Positions 44,510-53,345 of a stretch of 64,000 nucleotides of DNA are shown one piece after another. Origin of the DNA: Mycobacterium colombiense. Its GTDB lineage: Bacteria > Actinomycetota > Actinomycetes > Mycobacteriales > Mycobacteriaceae. Within the stretch, counting starts at the first letter, position 1; every line of letters starts with the position of its first letter. Where the stretch lies: assembly GCF_003284935.1 (NCBI RefSeq), contig NZ_QMEV01000011.1, positions 1 to 64,000 of the forward strand. Direction: 5' to 3'. Below the pieces are notes generated by a model that did not search any database, had not been told where the DNA came from, and saw only the letters and a program-made list of their open reading frames with translations. A program made the translations under genes and the position numbers.

Positions 44510-45388
44510 TTACGTGGGCAGACTCATCTGCTTGACGGTCCCGTCACCCGTGAACGAGATGTAGCCGCCGCCGTAATCGCTGGAGACATACAGCGACAGG
44601 GAGAGGGCCCCCGGTGTGGTCGGGTCGGTCGCCGGCTCGACGATCAGGTACGTGGTTTTCACGTCGGAGGGCTTCATCCGCAGCGTCTGCGGGGCGCCGC
44701 GCATGATGGCGACCGTCTTCGTGACGTCGAATTTGCTCAGGTCGACCGGGGCGGGACCGTCCGAGGAGCTCCTGGCCGAGCTGGACGGATCGCCCCAGCC
44801 GCCGCGGTAGGTGTAGGCCAGCACCCGGCGGTCGTCGGCGGGGTCCGGCCGGTCCAATGCGGCGTAGGTCGGGTAGATCACCAACCGGTAGCCGATGGTG
44901 TCCCCGAATCGTGTGCGCATCTGCTCGAGCAGCCCGGTCAGTCCGCCAACCGAATGCAGCTGCGTGGGCGGCGTCAACACCACGGCGCTGACTCCGTCGG
45001 GTTTGGCTCCCGGGTCGGTCGTGAAGTCCAGCGGCGAGCGCGTGTTGCCGTATAGGCCCCACCCGATCCCCACGCCGAGTAGTACCGACACCACGAAGGC
45101 GGCGGCCGGCACTGCCCACCCGCTTACCCGCGGCACCTTGGGCCGTGAGTCAAGGGCTGGCAGCTGCCGCCCCGAGTTGCTTTGCAGGTCGTTCACCAGG
45201 GCATGCAAGTCGCCCAATGTGACCGCCTTGGTGGCCGCGCTGATCCTCTCCCGGTGTTCCTCCGCGGAGAGCTCGCCGTCGGCCAGGGTGGCGTCGAGGA
45301 CCGTGCAGGTGTCCTGGCGGTCGGTGTCCTTGGCGCGGGTAGTCGTGGTCACCCCGCCGGCCAGCGGTGCCCCGAGCCATTTCGCCAC
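44510..45388 (-). CDS. DUF1707-type membrane protein, Rv0048c orthologue
   Basis: About 292 residues from the GTG at 45388 (Mtb Rv0048c 289); a GTG twelve codons further in is also possible. The N-terminal DUF1707 domain is RAKDTDRQDTCTVLDATLADGELSAEEHRERISAATKAVTLGDLHALVNDL. One membrane span follows (WAVPAAAFVVSVLLGVGIGWGLYG). The extracytoplasmic ~190 residues form a beta-rich domain ending VSSDYGGGYISFTGDGTVKQMSLP. The function is unknown. It is transcribed divergently from the Rv0049 orthologue. Confidence 0.82.
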   Translation of the reverse strand: MAKWLGAPLAGGVTTTTRAKDTDRQDTCTVLDATLADGELSAEEHRERISAATKAVTLGDLHALVNDLQSNSGRQLPALDSRPKVPRVSGWAVPAAAFVVSVLLGVGIGWGLYGNTRSPLDFTTDPGAKPDGVSAVVLTPPTQLHSVGGLTGLLEQMRTRFGDTIGYRLVIYPTYAALDRPDPADDRRVLAYTYRGGWGDPSSSARSSSDGPAPVDLSKFDVTKTVAIMRGAPQTLRMKPSDVKTTYLIVEPATDPTTPGALSLSLYVSSDYGGGYISFTGDGTVKQMSLPT

Positions 45389-45509
45389 CGGGATGATCGT
45401 AGAAGTCCGGTGTCGGTTTGGCGCAGAAATCACCGTCGATCGCCCGGCACGGACCGCCACGGTTTCGGTTGCGTATCACCGCTCGGGATGGCGACGTACT
45501 CTGGTGGGC

Positions 45510-45944
45510 GTGCGACTGCAGCGACAAGTGGTGGATTACGCGCTTCGGCGGCGCTCACTGCTGGCCGAGGTGTACTCCGGCCGCACCGGTGTGTCCGAGG
45601 TGTGCGACGCGAACCCGTATCTGCTGCGCGCCGCCAAGTTTCACGGGAAACCGAGCCAGGTCGTGTGCCCCATCTGCCGCAAGGAGCAGCTGACACTGGT
45701 GTCGTGGGTGTTCGGCGAACACCTGGGTGCGGTGTCGGGCTCGGCCCGCACGGCCGAAGAATTGGTGATGCTGGCAACCCGGTTCGAGGAGTTCGCGGTC
45801 CACGTGGTGGAGGTGTGCCGGACCTGCAGCTGGAATCATCTCGTGAAGTCCTACGTGCTCGGCGCGGCGCGCACGGCACCTCCGCCCAGGGGGACCGGCC
45901 GCACGCGGACGGCGCGCAACAACGCCCGCACGGCCATTGAATAA
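45510..45944 (+). CDS. DUF5318 family protein, Rv0049 orthologue
   Basis: About 144 residues from the GTG at 45510 (Mtb 137); a GTG two codons earlier is possible. The start MRLQRQVVDYALRRRSLLAEVYSGRTGVSEVCDANPYLLRAAKFHG is conserved. Four cysteines in VCPICRKEQ and VCRTCSWN form a zinc-ribbon-like pair. The last 25 residues are Arg/Thr-rich. Its stop overlaps the ponA1 TTG start by eight bases, so they are probably translationally coupled. Confidence 0.85.
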   Translation: MRLQRQVVDYALRRRSLLAEVYSGRTGVSEVCDANPYLLRAAKFHGKPSQVVCPICRKEQLTLVSWVFGEHLGAVSGSARTAEELVMLATRFEEFAVHVVEVCRTCSWNHLVKSYVLGAARTAPPPRGTGRTRTARNNARTAIE

Positions 45945-48606
45945 CGAAGGACGCCACAGCCAGTCGTCCGGTGACCAACGTGGGCCAGCGACTGAGCATG
46001 TAGGCAATCAGAGCCCCAACGAGCGTCCGGACCCTAACCGTCCGGACGCCGGTCCGCCGGATCCTGCGCGCCCGAGCGCCCCGCCCGGCTCCAACCGTCG
46101 CCGTCAGGCACCGCCCGACGACCGACTGACCACGATCCTGCCGGCCGTGCACGACGACCGGGCGCCTCGACGTTCCGATCCCATCGAAGAAGTCAAGGCG
46201 GCGCTGGCAGGCCCGCCCTCCACGCCCTTGCGGCGCGACGCGCTCGACGAGGTGAAGGCCGCGCTGGACAGCCGGGGGCCGACCTCGGGCCGGCAAGAGC
46301 GGGCAAGCCTCGGCGGTGGTCCGCCCGCCGGACCGCCCCCGCCGGGACGGCGCGGCGGCCCGGGTGGACCCGGCGGTCCCGGCGGCCGGCCCCTCCCGCC
46401 ATGGCGAGACTGGACCTGGACCGACCAGATCAACTGGCTGTGGGTGCGGCGCGCCGCCTATTTGTGCGCGGCGGTACTGGTGCTCTTGCCGATCGTCACG
46501 TTCGCGATGGCTTACTTCATCGTCGACATTCCCAAGCCGGGTGACCTTCGCACCAACCAGGTGTCGACCATCCTGGCCAGCGACGGCTCGGAGATCGCCA
46601 AAATCATTCCGCCCGAAGGCAATCGGGTCGACGTCAACATCAGCCAAGTTCCGGTGCATGTGCGCCAGGCGGTGATCGCCGCCGAGGACCGCAACTTCTA
46701 CTCGAATCCTGGTTTCGATTTCGCCGGTTTCGTGCGCGCGGTGAACAACAACCTCTTCGGCAGCGGCGACCTGCAGGGCGGGTCGACCATCACCCAGCAG
46801 TACGTGAAGAACGCGCTGGTGGGCTCGGCCCAGCACGGCGTCAGCGGCCTGATGCGCAAGGCCAAGGAATTGGTCATCGCCACCAAGATGTCGGGGGAGT
46901 GGTCGAAAGACGATGTCCTGCAGGCCTATCTGAACATCATCTACTTCGGCCGGGGCGCGTACGGAATTTCGGCCGCCGCCAAGGCCTACTTCAACAAGCC
47001 CGTCGAACAGTTGACGGTCTCCGAGGGCGCGCTGCTGGCGGCGCTCATCCGGCGGCCGTCGACGCTGGACCCGGCGGTCGATGCTCAGGGCGCCCGCGCC
47101 CGTTGGGCGTGGGTGCTCGACGGCATGGTGGAGACCAAGGCGCTGTCGCCCAATGACCGTTCCGCGCAGGTATTCCCACCGACCGTGCCACCGGATCAGG
47201 CGCGGGCGCAGAACCAGACGACCGGGCCCAACGGGCTGATCGAGCGTCAGGTGACCAAAGAGCTCATGGAACTGTTCAACATCGACGAGCGGACCCTGAA
47301 CACCCAGGGTCTGCAGGTCACCACCACCATCGATCCAAAGGCCCAGCAGGCCGCGGAGAAGGCGGTGTCGAAGTACCTCGACGGCCAGGATCCCGATATG
47401 CGCTCGGCCGCGGTCTCGGTCGACCCGCACGACGGCGCCATCCGCGCCTACTTCGGCGGCACCGACGCCAACGGGTTCGACTTCGCTCAGGCCGGGCTGC
47501 AGACCGGGTCGTCGTTCAAGGTGTTCGCGCTGGTGGCCGCGCTCGAGCAGGGCATCGGGCTGGGTTATCAGGTCGACAGCTCCCCATTGACGGTCGATGG
47601 CATCAAGATCACCAACGTGGAGGGTGAAAGCTGCGGCACTTGCAACCTCGCCCAGGCGCTCAAGATGTCGCTGAACACCTCTTACTACCGGTTGATGCTC
47701 AAGCTCAAAGGCGGACCGCAGGCCGTCGCCGACGCCGCGCACCAAGCCGGCGTCGCGACCAGCTTCCCCGGCGTGGCCCACACCCTCTCCGAGGATGGCA
47801 AGGGCGGACCACCGAACAACGGAATCGTGCTGGGCCAGTATCAAACCCGGGTGTTCGACATGGCCTCTGCCTACGCCACGCTCGCGGCCTCCGGCGTCTA
47901 TCACCGCCCGCACTTCGTGCAGAAGGTCGTCAACTCCGACGGCCAGGTCCTCTTCGACGCCGCCAACTCAGACGACAAGAACGAGCAGCGCATCCCCAAG
48001 GCCGTCGCCGACAACGTCACCGCGGCCATGGTGCCGATCGCCGCCTATTCCCGCGGCCACGCCCTGGCCGGGGGCAGGCCGTCGGCCGCCAAGACCGGCA
48101 CCACCCAGCTCGGTGACACCACCTCGAACAAGGACGCCTGGATGGTCGGCTACACGCCGTCGCTGTCGACCGCGGTGTGGGTGGGCACGGCCAAGGGCGA
48201 CAGCCCGCTGGTAACGGCCTCGGGCGCACCGGTTTACGGATCGGGGCTGCCATCGGATATCTGGAAGGCGACGATGGACGGCGCCCTCCAGGGCACCTCC
48301 AACGAGTCCTTCCCCAAGCCGACCGAGATCGGCGGTTACGCGGGTGTGCCCGTCGCGCCGCCCCCGCCCCCGCCGCCATCGGAGACCGTCATCCAGCCCA
48401 CCATCGAAGTGGCGCCCGGCATCACCATCCCCGTCGGGCCGCCCACCACGATCACGGTGGCGCCACCGGCACCCGGCGGCGGCCCGCCGGGTGGTCCCGA
48501 GCCGGGCGGTCCGGCGGGGGGTCCGTTTGGTGGCCCGCCGGGTGGTGGCCCGCCGGGTGGTGGCGTCCCGCCGGGTGGACCCCAAGCACCGCCACCGCCG
48601 CCGTGA
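45937..48606 (+). CDS. ponA1: Bifunctional penicillin-binding protein PonA1
   Basis: A class A PBP of 889 residues starting at a TTG. A long disordered cytoplasmic part (about residues 1-165, Arg/Pro/Gly/Asp-rich) precedes one span (AAYLCAAVLVLLPIVTFAMAYFIV). The GT51 glycosyltransferase domain follows, with AEDRNFYSNPGFDFAGFVRA and GGSTITQQYVKNAL. The transpeptidase domain carries S-S-F-K (GSSFKVFALV), S-L-N (MSLNTSYYRL) and K-T-G-T (AAKTGTTQLGD). The C terminus is a Pro/Gly-rich tail. It makes and cross-links septal and polar peptidoglycan. In Mtb its cytoplasmic tail is phosphorylated by Ser/Thr kinases. Confidence 0.95.
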   Translation: MNNEGRHSQSSGDQRGPATEHVGNQSPNERPDPNRPDAGPPDPARPSAPPGSNRRRQAPPDDRLTTILPAVHDDRAPRRSDPIEEVKAALAGPPSTPLRRDALDEVKAALDSRGPTSGRQERASLGGGPPAGPPPPGRRGGPGGPGGPGGRPLPPWRDWTWTDQINWLWVRRAAYLCAAVLVLLPIVTFAMAYFIVDIPKPGDLRTNQVSTILASDGSEIAKIIPPEGNRVDVNISQVPVHVRQAVIAAEDRNFYSNPGFDFAGFVRAVNNNLFGSGDLQGGSTITQQYVKNALVGSAQHGVSGLMRKAKELVIATKMSGEWSKDDVLQAYLNIIYFGRGAYGISAAAKAYFNKPVEQLTVSEGALLAALIRRPSTLDPAVDAQGARARWAWVLDGMVETKALSPNDRSAQVFPPTVPPDQARAQNQTTGPNGLIERQVTKELMELFNIDERTLNTQGLQVTTTIDPKAQQAAEKAVSKYLDGQDPDMRSAAVSVDPHDGAIRAYFGGTDANGFDFAQAGLQTGSSFKVFALVAALEQGIGLGYQVDSSPLTVDGIKITNVEGESCGTCNLAQALKMSLNTSYYRLMLKLKGGPQAVADAAHQAGVATSFPGVAHTLSEDGKGGPPNNGIVLGQYQTRVFDMASAYATLAASGVYHRPHFVQKVVNSDGQVLFDAANSDDKNEQRIPKAVADNVTAAMVPIAAYSRGHALAGGRPSAAKTGTTQLGDTTSNKDAWMVGYTPSLSTAVWVGTAKGDSPLVTASGAPVYGSGLPSDIWKATMDGALQGTSNESFPKPTEIGGYAGVPVAPPPPPPPSETVIQPTIEVAPGITIPVGPPTTITVAPPAPGGGPPGGPEPGGPAGGPFGGPPGGGPPGGGVPPGGPQAPPPPP

Positions 48607-50255
48607 CCGACGCCGGGGAGCACGGCGCCACCACTTCACCGCAGCGGCTGGCCGCGGATCTGCGGAGCGCCGACAACCGAGATTGCCCGAGCCGCAACGA
48701 CTTCCTGGGCGCCGCACTCGCCGACGTCGTGGGTGGCCCGGTGGGCTGGCATGCGCTGATCGGTCGCTCCCGGCTGATGACCCCGCTGCGGGTGATGTTC
48801 CTGATCGCGCTGGTCTTCCTGGCGTTGGGGTGGTCGACCAAGGCGGCGTGCCTGCAAAGCACCGGCACCGGAACCGCCGATCAGCGGGTGGCCAACTGGG
48901 ACAACCAACGCGCCTACTACGAGCTGTGTTACTCCGACACCGTGCCGCTGTACGGTGCAGAGTTGTTGAGCCAGGGCAAGTTTCCGTACAAGTCGAGCTG
49001 GGTCGAGACCGATTCCACTGGCGCCCAACAGATCCGGTACGACGGCCAGCCCGCGGTGCGCTACATGGAGTATCCGGTGCTGACCGGGATCTATCAGTAC
49101 GTATCGATGGCGCTGGCCAAGACCTACACCGCGCTGAGCAAGCTCGCGCCGCTGCCCGTGGTCGCCGAAGTGGTGATGTTCTTCAACGTCGCCGCCTTCG
49201 GGCTGGCGCTGGCCTGGCTGGCCACCGTCTGGGCGAGCGCTGGCCTGGCGGGGCGACGGATCTGGGATGCCGCACTGGTGGCGGGTTCGCCCATTTTGAT
49301 TTTTCAGATCTTCACCAATTTCGACGCGCTGGCAACGGCATTCGCGATGGCCGGCCTGCTGGCCTGGGCGCGACGAAAGCCGATGCTGGCGGGCGTGCTG
49401 ATCGGACTAGGTGCCGCGGCGAAGCTGTACCCGTTGCTGTTCCTGGGCCCGATGCTGCTGCTGGGAATCCGGACCGGGCGGCTGCGCGCGTGGGTCCGCA
49501 CCGCCGTGGCGACCATAGTGACCTGGCTGGTGGTGAACCTGCCGGTGCTGGTGTTCTTTCCGCGCGGGTGGTCGGAGTTCTTCCGGCTCAACACGCGGCG
49601 CGGCGACGACATGGACTCGCTGTACAACGTCATCAAGTCGTTCACCGGATGGCGGGGCTTCGACCCCAAACTCGGATTCTGGCAGCCGCCGACGGTGCTC
49701 AACACCGTTGTCGCCGCGCTGTTCCTGGCGTGTTGTGTGGCAATTGCCTTCGTCGCGTTGACCGCCCCGCAGCGGCCACGGGTGACGCAGCTGGTGTTTT
49801 TGGTGGTCGCGGCGTTCCTGCTGACCAACAAGGTATGGAGCCCCCAGTTCTCGCTGTGGCTGGTGCCGCTGGCGGTGCTCGCCTTGCCCCACCGCCGGCT
49901 GCTGCTGGCGTGGATGACCATCGATGCGCTGGTCTGGGTGCCGCGGATGTATTACCTGTACGGCAACCCCAACCGCTCCCTGCCCGAACAGTTCTTCACC
50001 ACCACCGTGCTGCTACGCGATATCGCGGTGATCATGTTGTGCGCCTTGGTGATTCGTCAGATCTACCGGCCCGGTGAGGACTTGGTGCGTTGGGGCGGAC
50101 GGGTCGACGATCCCGCGGGCGGACCGTTTGACCGCGCACCGGACGCCCCGCCCGGTTGGTTGCCCGACTGGCTGCGGCCCGCGGGGTTGCGCCGCGCGGC
50201 CGCACCGGCCGAGCGGGCTGACGAGCAGGCCCCAGTGACAAGCGGCGCGCCATGA
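48603..50255 (+). CDS. Polytopic membrane glycosyltransferase (GT87/DUF2029), Rv0051 orthologue
   Basis: A 550-residue protein from the GTG overlapping the ponA1 stop (GTGA); the frame upstream lies inside ponA1. About ten to twelve membrane segments are visible, with family features YKSSWVETDSTGAQQIRYDGQPAVRYMEYPVLTGIYQY and FFPRGWSEFFRLNTRRGDDMDSLYNVIKSF. Such GT87-type proteins use polyprenyl-phosphate sugars, for example in mannan or arabinan assembly; the donor and acceptor here are unknown. It has a soluble N terminus of ~60 residues and a Pro-rich C terminus. Confidence 0.85.
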   Translation: MTDAGEHGATTSPQRLAADLRSADNRDCPSRNDFLGAALADVVGGPVGWHALIGRSRLMTPLRVMFLIALVFLALGWSTKAACLQSTGTGTADQRVANWDNQRAYYELCYSDTVPLYGAELLSQGKFPYKSSWVETDSTGAQQIRYDGQPAVRYMEYPVLTGIYQYVSMALAKTYTALSKLAPLPVVAEVVMFFNVAAFGLALAWLATVWASAGLAGRRIWDAALVAGSPILIFQIFTNFDALATAFAMAGLLAWARRKPMLAGVLIGLGAAAKLYPLLFLGPMLLLGIRTGRLRAWVRTAVATIVTWLVVNLPVLVFFPRGWSEFFRLNTRRGDDMDSLYNVIKSFTGWRGFDPKLGFWQPPTVLNTVVAALFLACCVAIAFVALTAPQRPRVTQLVFLVVAAFLLTNKVWSPQFSLWLVPLAVLALPHRRLLLAWMTIDALVWVPRMYYLYGNPNRSLPEQFFTTTVLLRDIAVIMLCALVIRQIYRPGEDLVRWGGRVDDPAGGPFDRAPDAPPGWLPDWLRPAGLRRAAAPAERADEQAPVTSGAP

Positions 50256-50307
50256 TCCGCGCCGATGACGACGATCCCGGCGTAGCCGGGATGGGAGGAA
50301 TGGCGCC

Positions 50308-50949
50308 ATGATCCAGGTCGCCATCCCGCTCTTTCCGCGATTCACCGCGCTCGACGCGGTGGGGCCATACGAAGTGCTGCAACGCATCCCGTCCATCGAC
50401 GTCGTGTTCGTCGGGCACCACCGCGGTGAGGTACGCACGGAGAACGGGATGCTCGGTGTCAGCTGCGACGCCACCTTCGACGACGTGGACGCGCCCGACG
50501 TGGTGGTATTCCCCGGCGGCATCGGCACCCGACAGCTGATCCACGACGAGACGATCCGGGCGTGGCTGCAGGCGGTACACCCCCACACCCGGTTCACCAC
50601 CTCGGTGTGCACCGGGGCCCTGCTGCTGGCGGCGGCCGGACTGCTCGACGGGCTCACGGCCACCACGCACTGGCGGGCCGCCGACCTCCTCAACGGTTTG
50701 GGCGCCCGGTACGTGCCGCACCGGGTCATCGAGCACCTGCCGCAGCGGATCATCACCGCCGCGGGTGTGTCCAGCGGCATCGACATGGCGCTACGTCTGG
50801 TGGAACTGCTCGTCGATCGCGAGGCCGCGCAGGCCGCTCAGCTGCTCATCGAATATGACCCGCAGCCGCCGTTCGATTCGGGCGCGCTCGCCAAGGCCGA
50901 CGCCGCGACCGTGGCCAGGGCCGACGAATATCTGGCCGCCCGCCAATAG
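50308..50949 (+). CDS. DJ-1/PfpI family protein, Rv0052 orthologue
   Basis: A class I glutamine amidotransferase-like protein of 213 residues (Mtb 187). The nucleophile elbow is FTTSVCTGALLLAAAGLLDG with the conserved Cys, and the Glu-x-x-x-Gly-region is PDVVVFPGGIGTRQL. Relatives include isonitrile hydratase-like and AraC-associated DJ-1 domains, but no DNA-binding domain is attached here. The substrate is unknown. It starts 52 bp after the glycosyltransferase gene. Confidence 0.86.
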   Translation: MIQVAIPLFPRFTALDAVGPYEVLQRIPSIDVVFVGHHRGEVRTENGMLGVSCDATFDDVDAPDVVVFPGGIGTRQLIHDETIRAWLQAVHPHTRFTTSVCTGALLLAAAGLLDGLTATTHWRAADLLNGLGARYVPHRVIEHLPQRIITAAGVSSGIDMALRLVELLVDREAAQAAQLLIEYDPQPPFDSGALAKADAATVARADEYLAARQ

Positions 50950-51032
50950 CGAGGTTGCCCGACCGCCCGGATTTTTCTGGTCAGCCCGTAATCCGGTAGC
51001 CTGATGCGGTTGCCGACGCAGGCGACCCTCCT

Positions 51033-51051
51033 GCCACGGATCGTCCGTGGC
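51033..51051 (+). promoter_or_regulatory. Leader hairpin upstream of rpsF
   Basis: GCCACGGA (51033-51040) and TCCGTGGC (51044-51051) form a perfect 8-bp stem with a TCG loop, 32 bp before the rpsF ATG and just ahead of the GAGGAGG ribosome site. rpsF-rpsR transcripts in other bacteria are repressed by the S6-S18 complex binding a leader hairpin, so this is a plausible autoregulatory site. Confidence 0.45.
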
Positions 51052-51083
51052 CGCTTGAGACCAGAGGAGGTGGTGAGGTTTCC

Positions 51084-51374
51084 ATGCGTCCATACGAAAT
51101 CATGGTCATTCTTGACCCCACGCTCGACGAACGCACCGTTGCCCCGTCCTTGGAGACGTTCCTCAACGTCGTCCGCAAGGACGGTGGATCCGTCGACAAG
51201 GTGGACATCTGGGGCCGGCGCCGCCTGGCCTACGAGATCGCCAAGCACGCCGAGGGCATCTACGTCGTCGTCGACCTGAAGGCCGAGCCGGCGACGGTGT
51301 CCGAGCTCGACCGTCAGCTGAGCCTCAACGAGTCGGTACTGCGCACCAAGGTGATGCGCACCGACAAGCACTAA
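51084..51374 (+). CDS. rpsF: 30S ribosomal protein S6
   Basis: A 96-residue protein, the same length as Mtb S6. It begins [58 protein letters not shown], the complete ferredoxin-like S6 sequence. It pairs with S18 on the 30S platform. A strong ribosome site GAGGAGG precedes it. It heads the rpsF-ssb-rpsR-rplI cluster. Confidence 0.98.
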   Translation: MRPYEIMVILDPTLDERTVAPSLETFLNVVRKDGGSVDKVDIWGRRRLAYEIAKHAEGIYVVVDLKAEPATVSELDRQLSLNESVLRTKVMRTDKH

Positions 51375-51448
51375 CAGTCTTGGCTGCGTCGCGTGCTTCT
51401 GGTCGGCGCACCTGCTTAGGCTGTGGAGAGCTCAGCGAAAGTACGCTC

Positions 51449-51511
51449 ATGACACCCACCACCCGAGCGGCGAGGAACAGCGTGGACCGAGGAGGAAACT
51501 GTGGCTGGTGA
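51449..51511 (+). other. 20-residue upstream ORF overlapping the ssb start
   Basis: ATG at 51449 opens [20 protein letters not shown] and stops at 51511, 11 bases inside ssb in another frame. It ends Asn-Cys-Gly-Trp. It has no clear ribosome site, so it may be fortuitous, but its overlap with the ssb ribosome site means its translation could affect ssb. Confidence 0.2.
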
Positions 51512-52028
51512 CACCACTATCACTGTTGTCGGAAACCTGACCGCCGACCCCGAATTGCGGTTCACCCCGTCGGGTGCCGCCGTCGCGAACTTCACCGTGG
51601 CGTCGACCCCCCGGATCTATGACCGCCAGAGCGGGGAATGGAAAGACGGCGAGGCGCTGTTCCTGCGGTGCAACATCTGGCGCGAAGCCGCCGAGAACGT
51701 GGCGGAAAGCCTGACCCGCGGTGCCCGGGTGATTGTCACGGGCCGGCTCAAGCAGCGCTCGTTCGAAACTCGTGAAGGCGAGAAGCGCACCGTCGTCGAG
51801 GTCGAGGTCGACGAGATCGGCCCCTCGCTGCGTTACGCCACAGCCAAGGTCAACAAGGCCAGCCGCAGCGGCGGTGGCGGCGGAGGCGGCGGCTTCGGTG
51901 GCGGCGGCGGGGGCGGGGGCTCACGCCAGCAGTCGGCGCCGGCGAGCAGCGCACCGGCTGACGACCCGTGGGGCAGCGCGCCCGCCTCGGGCTCGTTCGG
52001 TGGCGGCGACGACGAACCGCCCTTCTGA
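51501..52028 (+). CDS. ssb: Single-stranded DNA-binding protein
   Basis: A 175-residue SSB starting at a GTG behind GAGGAGG. The OB fold is [83 protein letters not shown] Gly-rich, Ser-containing disordered tail follows (residues about 118-165). The conserved acidic end DDEPPF recruits repair and replication proteins. A 20-residue reading frame beginning at 51449 overlaps its start. Confidence 0.97.
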   Translation: MAGDTTITVVGNLTADPELRFTPSGAAVANFTVASTPRIYDRQSGEWKDGEALFLRCNIWREAAENVAESLTRGARVIVTGRLKQRSFETREGEKRTVVEVEVDEIGPSLRYATAKVNKASRSGGGGGGGGFGGGGGGGGSRQQSAPASSAPADDPWGSAPASGSFGGGDDEPPF

Positions 52029-52071
52029 TTTGCAAAAACTTCAGTAATAGAGAACGGAAAGAAAAACAGAC

Positions 52072-52326
52072 ATGGCCAAGTCCAACAAGCGGCGGCCGGC
52101 TCCGGAAAAGCCGGTCAAGGCACGCAAATGTGTCTTCTGCGCCAAGAAGGATCAAGCGATCGATTACAAGGACACCGCGTTGCTGCGTACCTACATCAGC
52201 GAGCGCGGCAAGATCCGTGCGCGTCGCGTCACCGGCAACTGTGTGCAGCACCAGCGTGACATCGCCATCGCGGTGAAGAATGCCCGCGAAGTGGCGCTGC
52301 TGCCCTTCACCTCCTCGGCGCGATAA
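52072..52326 (+). CDS. rpsR: 30S ribosomal protein S18 (cysteine-containing paralogue)
   Basis: An 84-residue S18, the length of Mtb RpsR1. It has a basic start [34 protein letters not shown] with C-V-F-C, plus a further Cys in [15 protein letters not shown]. This is the zinc-binding (C+) form. Mycobacteria also carry a cysteine-free S18 elsewhere, made under zinc limitation. S18 partners S6. Confidence 0.97.
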   Translation: MAKSNKRRPAPEKPVKARKCVFCAKKDQAIDYKDTALLRTYISERGKIRARRVTGNCVQHQRDIAIAVKNAREVALLPFTSSAR

Positions 52327-52356
52327 CCGCCGAGGGCCTACCGAAAGTACGAAACG

Positions 52357-52815
52357 ATGAAGCTGATTCTGACGGCTGACGTCGACCATCTTGGTGCCGT
52401 CGGCGACACTGTCGAGGTCAAGGACGGTTACGGCCGCAACTTCCTGCTCCCGCGCGGCCTGGCGATCGTGGCCTCCCGCGGCGCGCAGAAGCAGGCCGAC
52501 GATATCCGCCGGGCCCGCGAAACCAAGGCGGTGCGCGACCTCGGGCACGCCAACGAACTCAAGACGGCGATCGAGGCGCTGGGCCCGGTCTCGCTGCCGG
52601 TGAAGACCGCGGCCGATTCGGGCAAGCTGTTCGGCTCGGTGACCGCCGGCGATGTCGTCGCGGCGATCAAGAAGGCCGGCGGTCCCAACCTGGACAAGCG
52701 GATCGTGCGGCTGCCCAAGTCGCACATCAAGGCCGTCGGGACACACCCGGTGGCGGTGCACCTGCACCCCGAGGTCGACGTCGAAGTCGCGCTCGAGGTA
52801 GTCGCGCAGAGCTAA
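52357..52815 (+). CDS. rplI: 50S ribosomal protein L9
   Basis: A 152-residue protein, complete L9. The N-terminal domain is [40 protein letters not shown] with the rRNA-binding [13 protein letters not shown]; a connecting helix and the C-terminal domain ([55 protein letters not shown]) follow. It is the last gene of the ribosomal cluster and is followed by a terminator 21 bp past the stop. Confidence 0.97.
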   Translation: MKLILTADVDHLGAVGDTVEVKDGYGRNFLLPRGLAIVASRGAQKQADDIRRARETKAVRDLGHANELKTAIEALGPVSLPVKTAADSGKLFGSVTAGDVVAAIKKAGGPNLDKRIVRLPKSHIKAVGTHPVAVHLHPEVDVEVALEVVAQS

Positions 52816-52836
52816 GCACCCGACATTTGCTCGTTC

Positions 52837-52875
52837 CCGGCGGTGGCCATAATCGGCCACCGCCGGCTTCGTTGT
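52837..52875 (+). terminator. Strong intrinsic terminator after rplI
   Basis: CCGGCGGTGGCC (52837-52848) and GGCCACCGCCGG (52855-52866) form a perfect 12-bp stem with the loop ATAATC. The following CTTCGTTGT is moderately T-rich. It ends the rpsF-ssb-rpsR-rplI transcript. Confidence 0.85.
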
Positions 52876-53345
52876 GCTGCGGGCACTCCGCCGCCCAGGG
52901 TTGCCAAGCGTCGCGGACGTACGCCCTGGCGAACTAGTTCTGGGGTGCATTCGGGGAGTGCGCTTTACCGTCCCGTAACGCGGGGAAAATATGGCGGAAA
53001 GCCAACACGCCCGGGGCAGTAACCTGCGACGACACGCCGTAGAGATTCTTGTCCACACGAAATTGATGGCGTTGTATGGCCGGTAACTGCGCCGATGTCC
53101 CACCCCTTTGCATTAATCCACAGGTTCTCCACACCCCGCTCAACACAGGTGTCGACGGATATGCACACACGATGCACAGCTTCATAAACAGCACCCCCTT
53201 TGCGTACTCGCCAGCAACGCCTAACGTCGTCCCGGCGCCGGGCGTGCGGGTGCCATGAGGCGCAGATTGTCGGCGTCTTGACTTACCCTCAATATCGAGT
53301 ATCGAATGTATGTTCGCATGCGTGAATCAGGGGAGGAGGGAATCC
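52876..53345. other. 470-bp gap before dnaB (no convincing gene)
   Basis: Mtb has Rv0057 in this gap, but I find only short frames without ribosome sites. The sequence is lower in GC than its neighbours, with stretches such as CAGCTTCATAAACAGCACCCCCTTT. It contains TTGTCCACA at 53049 and two related boxes near 53114-53133. The dnaB promoter should lie near 53290 (TATCGAGTATCGAATGTATG). Confidence 0.6.
53049..53133 (+). promoter_or_regulatory. Cluster of DnaA-box-like sequences upstream of dnaB
   Basis: TTGTCCACA at 53049-53057 equals the mycobacterial DnaA box consensus. TAATCCACA (53114-53122) and TTCTCCACA (53125-53133) differ at two and one positions. All three are in the same orientation, about 210-300 bp before dnaB. 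They may titrate DnaA or couple dnaB to replication initiation. Confidence 0.45.
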
